Origin: Chitinophagaceae bacterium UBA2791
Lineage (GTDB): Bacteria; Bacteroidota; Bacteroidia; Chitinophagales; Chitinophagaceae
Length of the DNA stretch: 13,900 nt
Reading direction: 5' to 3'
NCBI GenBank assembly: GCA_002352105.1
Contig: DEHV01000075.1
Coordinates: 68,932 to 82,831, forward strand
In this document: in pieces, positions 13,878 to 13,900 of the stretch
Position numbering within the stretch: the first letter of the stretch is position 1
Layout of the letters: the number at the start of each line of letters is the position of its first letter
Translations under genes and position numbers: made by a program
The notes under the pieces: model-generated
What the model was told of the DNA's origin: nothing
Seen by the model: the letters and a program-made list of their open reading frames with translations, nothing else
Database searches by the model: none

Positions 13878-13900
13878 GGGGGATTAGCTCAGTTGGCTAG
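13878..13900 (+). tRNA. tRNA gene, 5' part only, probably tRNA-Ala
   Basis: The last 23 bases read as a tRNA 5' half: a seven-base acceptor strand GGGGGAT, then T8 and A9, the D-stem strand GCTC, A14 and the D-loop AGTTGGCTA with the GG pair. The anticodon lies beyond the window. The GGGG acceptor start and TTAGCTCAGTTGGCTAG pattern fit Bacteroidota tRNA-Ala best. tRNA-Ile is less likely because its acceptor usually begins GGGC or GGGT. Confidence 0.75.

Noticed and set aside
1..13900. Mobile element, phage, toxin-antitoxin, CRISPR or defence system
   Set aside because: No transposase, integrase, terminal repeats, spaced direct repeats or defence-type domains were found. All larger frames are housekeeping or glycan genes.

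Overview
The window looks like an ordinary stretch of chromosome from a member of the Bacteroidota, most likely Chitinophagaceae or a close relative. This is inferred from the protein families, the near absence of Shine-Dalgarno sequences, and several upstream regions that match the Bacteroidota promoter form TTG-N19/20-TAnnTTTG. No phage, transposon, CRISPR array or plasmid gene is visible. Gene boundaries are clean, with no frameshifts.

Layout. Positions 1-3095, minus strand: rsmI (its last codons run off the left edge) sits 6 bp behind purS, behind a good promoter. Next come pssA and an Xaa-Pro aminopeptidase gene, coupled by an ATGA overlap. A 286-bp AT-rich divergent region (3096-3381), rich in CTAA half-sites, separates these from pckA (3382-4986, plus). 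A small DUF922-type putative metalloprotease follows (5107-5637, plus). It converges on a deoxynucleoside kinase (5650-6285, minus) that lies behind trpS (6366-7373, minus). trpS is divergent from tgt (7435-8574, plus) across only 61 bp. An LptF/LptG permease (8700-9803) and a citrate synthase of eukaryotic, mitochondrial-like type (9953-11278) follow on the plus strand.

From 11279 to 11669 there is a 391-bp gene-poor stretch. It holds a perfect 22-bp palindrome, a TGTAAT dyad, a strong promoter candidate, a 16-codon upstream reading frame and an 11-bp-arm hairpin. This leads into a two-gene surface-polysaccharide unit: an alpha/alpha-barrel protein of unknown function (11670-12821) and a WecG/TagA/CpsF glycosyltransferase (12842-13603). 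A tRNA gene, probably tRNA-Ala, begins at 13878 and is cut by the right edge.

Most genes are housekeeping: tRNA charging and modification, rRNA methylation, purine and phospholipid synthesis, nucleoside salvage, LPS transport, and central carbon metabolism (PckA and citrate synthase meet at oxaloacetate). I see no convincing new multi-gene system. The points most worth a second look are the leader of the polysaccharide pair and the unknown protein it precedes, the loss of the zinc cysteines in Tgt, the eukaryote-like citrate synthase, and the compact trpS/tgt divergent promoter region.
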